Shown piece by piece: positions 60,635 through 64,000 of a stretch of 64,000 nt of DNA (positions within the stretch are counted from its first letter, which is position 1; each line of letters starts with the position of its first letter). A program made the position numbers and the translations under genes. Source of the stretch: Spirochaetales bacterium (lineage in GTDB: Bacteria > Spirochaetota > Leptospiria > Leptospirales > Leptonemataceae); the NCBI GenBank assembly GCA_015075425.1, contig JABTUL010000001.1, forward strand, positions 620,001-684,000. Reading direction: 5' to 3'. A model generated the notes under the pieces. The model made no database searches, was not told the DNA's origin, and saw only the letters and a program-made list of their open reading frames with translations.

Positions 60635-61696
60635 ATGCTACAGATCAGAAACATAGCCATTACTGCGGAAATTCTAAAATTTATCAGTGATATAGATGAA
60701 TTCAAGGGGAAATGGCAAGCCACGCAGAACCTCGCTCCTGATCGCCTCAGCAGCCTGAAGCGGGTTGCCACAATTGAAAGCGTTGGTTCGTCCACGCGGA
60801 TCGAAGGTGCCAGGTTCACTGATGAGGAAGTGGAAAAATTGCTCTCCAAACTGGAACAGAAGTCTTTCACCACTCGTGATGAGCAGGAGGTGGCCGGATA
60901 TGCTGATGCGATGGACATGGTGTTCGAGAGCCATGAATCCATCACCTTAACGGAAAATCATATCAAGCAGCTGCACAGTGTATTGCTGAAATACAGCACC
61001 AGGGACGAGGAACATCGCGGCCAGTACAAAACCGTGGATAATCACGTCGAAGCATTTGATGCCGATGGTAAAAGCATCGGCATGGTATTCCAGACGGCCA
61101 CGCCGTTTGAAACACCCGGCATGATGAAAGCTTTGCTGGAGTGGACGAACGAACAGATTTCAGAGGAAGCATTGCACCCGCTGCTGGTGATTGCGGTGTT
61201 CATCGTGGTCTTTCTTGCCATTCATCCGTTCAAGGATGGCAACGGCAGGCTTTCGCGCATACTGACGTCGCTGCTCCTGCTGCGTGCAGGGTACTCTTAT
61301 GTGCCTTACAGCTCGATGGAAACAGTAATCGAAGCGAATAAGGACAATTATTATCTGGCGCTGCGCCGGACGCAGCAGACGATCCGCACCGCTGTTCAGA
61401 ACTGGGAGCCGTGGCTTTCCTTCTATCTGAAAACTATGGTGAAGCAGAAAGATAATCTTGCCTTAAAGGTCAAGGAGGAACGCTCCCTGCGAGAAGCTTT
61501 GCCTGCCCTTTCACGCACCATACTGGAAATGGCCGACAGGCGCGGTGAAATCACCGTGCGCGAAATAGAGGATGCGACACAGGCCAACCGCAATACGATC
61601 AAGGCACACCTGAAAAAGCTGAACGAGCAGGAATATCTGATCGCGGTCGGCAAGGGGCGCGGCGCTCGCTATATGCAAAAAACCGGCCGCCGGTAA
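60635..61696 (+). CDS. fic: Fic-family adenylyltransferase (class II, with winged helix)
   Basis: 353 residues. The Fic motif is complete: HPFKDGNGRLSR (catalytic His197, with the Asp/Asn-Gly-Asn-Gly-Arg phosphate loop). An inhibitory helix motif precedes it (SSTRIEG, Ser53 to Glu57-Gly58), so the glutamate should block ATP until relieved. The C-terminal 70 residues form a winged helix (EITVREIEDATQANRNTIKAHLKKL). Such proteins AMPylate target proteins, and the winged helix suggests DNA binding or self-regulation. Start ATG 60635 is chosen over 60605. Direct repeats lie immediately upstream. Probably horizontally acquired, judging by its position at the edge of the junk region. Confidence 0.92.
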   Translation: MLQIRNIAITAEILKFISDIDEFKGKWQATQNLAPDRLSSLKRVATIESVGSSTRIEGARFTDEEVEKLLSKLEQKSFTTRDEQEVAGYADAMDMVFESHESITLTENHIKQLHSVLLKYSTRDEEHRGQYKTVDNHVEAFDADGKSIGMVFQTATPFETPGMMKALLEWTNEQISEEALHPLLVIAVFIVVFLAIHPFKDGNGRLSRILTSLLLLRAGYSYVPYSSMETVIEANKDNYYLALRRTQQTIRTAVQNWEPWLSFYLKTMVKQKDNLALKVKEERSLREALPALSRTILEMADRRGEITVREIEDATQANRNTIKAHLKKLNEQEYLIAVGKGRGARYMQKTGRR

Positions 61697-61754
61697 TTGA
61701 GACTGATTCTTGATTTTAATTGTCTGTACAGGGGAAAAGGTTTTTCTGACCCCC

Positions 61755-62279
61755 ATGCGGAGTCTCTGGGTGTTCTCTCTGCTTCTTCTGGCCGGGGTCA
61801 TTGGTAGCCATGTTTACCATGAGCCGCAGCGGCTGCTGGAGTCCTACTTTCCGGAGGCTCAGGTGGTGCGCCGCAGCGTCTACCTGAGCGAGGCTGAACA
61901 GGCGCAAATGGCCCGCACGCTGGGTTTTATGCCCTCCAATCGGCTGTATTCCCTCTACGAAGCAAGAAAGGGTGGTCAGATGGTGGGATACGGCTTCTTT
62001 GATACGAGAAATGTGCGCACCAAAGACGAAACGGTTTTTATAGCTTTTGATGTCCGTGGGATTGTTCAGGGTGTTGAGGTGGTCTCCTTTTTTGAACCGG
62101 AAGACTACCTGCCTCCGGGGCGCTGGCTCTCTCTTTTCAAGGGCAAAAGTAGCGGTGCCGGACTGATTCCGGGGCGCGACCTGCCAGGGATCAGCGGGGC
62201 GACGCTCACGGCCCGTGCTGTTTCACACTCTGTTCGTCTGGGTCTTGCTCTGCATGCATTGCATCAGGATGCCCCTTAG
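61755..62279 (+). CDS. exported FMN-binding-domain protein
   Basis: 174 residues. An N-terminal signal/anchor helix (LWVFSLLLLAGVIGSHVY) is followed by an FMN_bind domain. The flavinylation motif is PGISGATLTARA near residue 150; in RnfG, NqrC and NosR the threonine of SGATxT is covalently linked to FMN by ApbE. EPEDYLPPGRW and KGKSSGAGLIPGRDL fit the family. It probably takes part in electron transfer outside the cytoplasmic membrane. Its stop overlaps the next GTG start. I chose ATG 61755 for the signal; the frame opens at 61710. Confidence 0.85.
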   Translation: MRSLWVFSLLLLAGVIGSHVYHEPQRLLESYFPEAQVVRRSVYLSEAEQAQMARTLGFMPSNRLYSLYEARKGGQMVGYGFFDTRNVRTKDETVFIAFDVRGIVQGVEVVSFFEPEDYLPPGRWLSLFKGKSSGAGLIPGRDLPGISGATLTARAVSHSVRLGLALHALHQDAP

Positions 62280-62692
62280 TGCGATTTCTGGCAACAGGCA
62301 GCCTGCAATCAGCCCGGGGCCCGCGACGACTGGTTACTCTGGGTCTGGTATTTTTTGCGGTATTTCTCCTCTTGCAATGGGTGCGTCTGCACCTCGAAGA
62401 AATTCCGCCGGAAGGTTTGCCTTCTGCCGCTTTGCTTGAGGCGCTTCACCTGGATGCCTTTTTCTTCGGTACGTTTTTCTTATTTGTGGAAGCGGTTCGC
62501 CTGCGACTCCCAGGCGGAAACGAACTTTTCTTCTGGCTGGATCTTTTGTCGATCGCTCTGATAATGATTCTCAGATTCGTTGCGGGCAATTATCCTTTCC
62601 TGCATTCTATGGTCCTCTGGTTTTTTGTTCCAGCTTTTCTCTGGTTGTTCCTGAGTCTGGGCCGACTGACGACCTTTATGTATCGTTCCTGA
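62279..62692 (+). CDS. small membrane protein in the FMN operon
   Basis: 137 residues, GTG start overlapping the FMN-protein stop. Four membrane helices (about 20-38, 55-72, 82-98 and 105-128). Few polar residues lie in the helices; histidines occur at ALHLDAFF and PFLHSMVL. No family recognised. Five bases separate it from the next membrane protein gene. From context it may anchor or pass electrons to the flavoprotein; that is inference. Confidence 0.7.
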   Translation: MRFLATGSLQSARGPRRLVTLGLVFFAVFLLLQWVRLHLEEIPPEGLPSAALLEALHLDAFFFGTFFLFVEAVRLRLPGGNELFFWLDLLSIALIMILRFVAGNYPFLHSMVLWFFVPAFLWLFLSLGRLTTFMYRS

Positions 62693-62696
62693 AAAC

Positions 62697-63161
62697 ATGC
62701 GCCGGCTCCTTCTGGTTTATTCGATTTTCTTTGCTCTGCAACTTGCTTCAGCTGCTCTGCTTTACCTGGAAAAAGTGGGCTTTCATCCGGCGCAGGTGAT
62801 GGAAGCCTACCGGGGGTCTGAGGCCATGCTTGTGGCCTTCCCGGATCGCGAAGACCGATTCCGCAGCCCGCGCACCTTTTCCGCTTTGCTCGGCCTTGCC
62901 AGCGGACATTTCCTGGCATTTGGTTTATGCGGTTTTGTTTTTCTGCACTGGTTTAAGTCCAGCCCCCGTCCACAGCCACTGTGGCCCGGCCAGTTTTTTT
63001 TGCTGCTGGCCTTTATGGAGGCAGCTTTTCCCCTCCTTGTGCGCTATGGATTCCATTTTTTCATTTACTTGCGGCCTGTTGTCTTTCTTTCTTTCATGGT
63101 CATGGCCACGGCCCTTTTGTTCCAGATGATTTATATACTTTATCGGGATCGTAAGGATTGA
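62697..63161 (+). CDS. membrane protein in the FMN operon, possible haem or quinone protein
   Basis: 154 residues with four membrane helices. The second helix region LLGLASGHFLAFGLCGFVFLHWF carries two histidines that could bind haem. It is reminiscent of small His-containing membrane proteins found beside flavinylated proteins in other bacteria, but the match is by eye. A first-loop segment (YRGSEAMLVAFPDREDRFRS) is periplasmic or cytoplasmic. Its stop overlaps the TTG start of the next gene. Confidence 0.65.
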   Translation: MRRLLLVYSIFFALQLASAALLYLEKVGFHPAQVMEAYRGSEAMLVAFPDREDRFRSPRTFSALLGLASGHFLAFGLCGFVFLHWFKSSPRPQPLWPGQFFLLLAFMEAAFPLLVRYGFHFFIYLRPVVFLSFMVMATALLFQMIYILYRDRKD

Positions 63162-64000
63162 GCGCCATTTACGTTGCTCTATCCGGTCACGGGTTTGGCC
63201 ATGCAGCCCGGACGGGAGGCATACTCAAGTATCTCAAACAAAAAAGACCGGACCTTGATTTTCACGTGGCCAGCAGGGCTCCCGCTGCCTTCTTTCCGAA
63301 ATCGGTTGTCATCCGTCCGGTTGCCCTGGATGTGGGCCTTGTTCAAAGCGATGCACTTACCATCGATGTGCGGGCCACGCTTGCAGCGTTACAGGAGAGG
63401 GGGGAAGATAGCCGGCTCCTTGAAGAGGAGGTGCGCTACATCAAGGAGCATGATATCCGATTGATGCTCGCAGATATTCCCCCGCTTGCGGCCCGCATCG
63501 CCCGGGCAGCGGACATTCCCTGCCTTATGATCGGCAATTTTGGCTGGGATTTTGTGTACGGCAGCATGGGCCCCGATTTTGCTCCAGCCGCCCGGCAGGC
63601 CAGAGCAGACTATGAACTGGCAGAACTGGTGTTTCGTTTACCGTTCCATGAAGAGATGAAAGCCTTTCGTCTACGAATGGATACGCCGCTTACCGGACAA
63701 AAGAGCCAGAGAGATAGCGAAGAGTTGCGCCAGTATTTCCATCGCGATCGATTTGAACGCTGCATTCTCTGCGCTTTTGGCGGGCTGGGTCTCTCCATTC
63801 CCCTGGAAAAAGCCCGGGAGTTCCCTGAAATTCTTTTTTTAACTTTTGAGAAGTCTCCTCTACCCAACGTACGGACGATTCCGGCAGACTGGCCGGCCCG
63901 CGACCTATTGCCTCTGGTGGATGCTGTGTTTACCAAGCCAGGCTACGGTATGTTTAGCGATATTTTGCAGGCCGGTGGCAGGACGGTTTACTGTCTCGAG
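63158..64000 (+). CDS. glycosyltransferase-like protein (GT28/MurG-type fold), cut by window end
   Basis: An open frame from TTG 63158 (TTGA overlap with the preceding stop, GTAAGGA just before it) runs to the window end with no stop, 281 codons so far. N-terminal YVALSGHGFGHAARTGGILKYL, then PCLMIGNFGWDFVYG and FTKPGYGMFSDILQAGGR are characteristic of a GT-B protein group related to the N-terminal part of arabinokinase and to MurG. The last block is the nucleotide-sugar-binding region. Donor and acceptor unknown. Co-transcribed with the FMN operon. Confidence 0.75.
   Translation, partial: MSAIYVALSGHGFGHAARTGGILKYLKQKRPDLDFHVASRAPAAFFPKSVVIRPVALDVGLVQSDALTIDVRATLAALQERGEDSRLLEEEVRYIKEHDIRLMLADIPPLAARIARAADIPCLMIGNFGWDFVYGSMGPDFAPAARQARADYELAELVFRLPFHEEMKAFRLRMDTPLTGQKSQRDSEELRQYFHRDRFERCILCAFGGLGLSIPLEKAREFPEILFLTFEKSPLPNVRTIPADWPARDLLPLVDAVFTKPGYGMFSDILQAGGRTVYCLE

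Overview
The window looks like chromosome from a spirochaete of the order Leptospirales, nearer in base composition (roughly 53-55% G+C by eye) to Leptonema/Turneriella than to pathogenic Leptospira. This rests on recognising protein types by eye: a 7TMR-DISM receptor, a membrane class III adenylate cyclase with several cyclic-nucleotide-binding proteins, many small lipoproteins, an OtsA-OtsB fusion and HpnN-like RND exporters. No rRNA or tRNA marker was seen, so the placement is an inference. Genes are tightly packed on both strands. Many neighbours overlap by 1-4 bases (ATGA, GTGA, TTGA, TGATG, TAATG), and several starts are GTG or TTG (one possibly CTG).

Layout. 1-1021: decayed ISKra4-type transposase. 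1103-10490: Rpn-like nuclease, PlsC acyltransferase, class II aldolase, vapBC, lipases/hydrolases, a GapN-like dehydrogenase, an NlpC/P60 hydrolase, a ROK sugar kinase and an operon of small lipoproteins. 10570-15834: a large unknown protein, ComEC core and a cytoplasmic GH13 amylase. 15850-23177: an orphan Phd antitoxin, a metzincin lipoprotein, Uma2, a DUF962 protein, a GT-C glycosyltransferase, an AAA/DUF4143 ATPase, Hsp20, a CarF/TMEM189-type lipid desaturase and a lipoprotein hydrolase. 23178-28080 is a decayed defence island: a type III-like DNA methyltransferase gene split in two with frameshifts, a broken vapC, an aspartic protease, an intact MntA with a truncated HepT, and a duplicated promoter segment.

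28254-33761 holds the most interesting locus. A three-domain protein (FeeM-like GNAT acyltransferase, cyclic-nucleotide-binding domain, SAM methyltransferase) is divergent from a membrane adenylate cyclase. 33779-39888: trehalose synthesis (OtsA-OtsB), a GH15 glucoamylase/trehalase-like enzyme, RmuC, Bfd and bacterioferritin. 39898-46407: TatC/TatA, unknown spirochaete-type proteins, a second cyclic-nucleotide-linked enzyme (metallo-beta-lactamase fold with two CNB domains), prepilin peptidase and a HEAT-like secreted protein. 46514-57543: an MlaC-like lipoprotein with an HpnN-like exporter, a 7TMR-DISM pseudo-kinase with an SppA-like protease, IlvH, an APC permease, Nudix, endonuclease III and ribosomal protein bL28.

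57582-60600 is a second junk-rich island: truncated astacin, IS91 remnant, a vapBC-type pair, a cyclase fragment and an integrase fragment. 60635-64000: a class II Fic protein, then an operon with an FMN-binding exported protein, two small membrane proteins and a glycosyltransferase-like protein cut by the window end.

Working model: the window carries one cAMP source (cyclase at 30786) and two enzymes with built-in cyclic-nucleotide sensors (28683 and 42555). No CRP-type transcription factor is seen here, which suggests direct allosteric use of cAMP.
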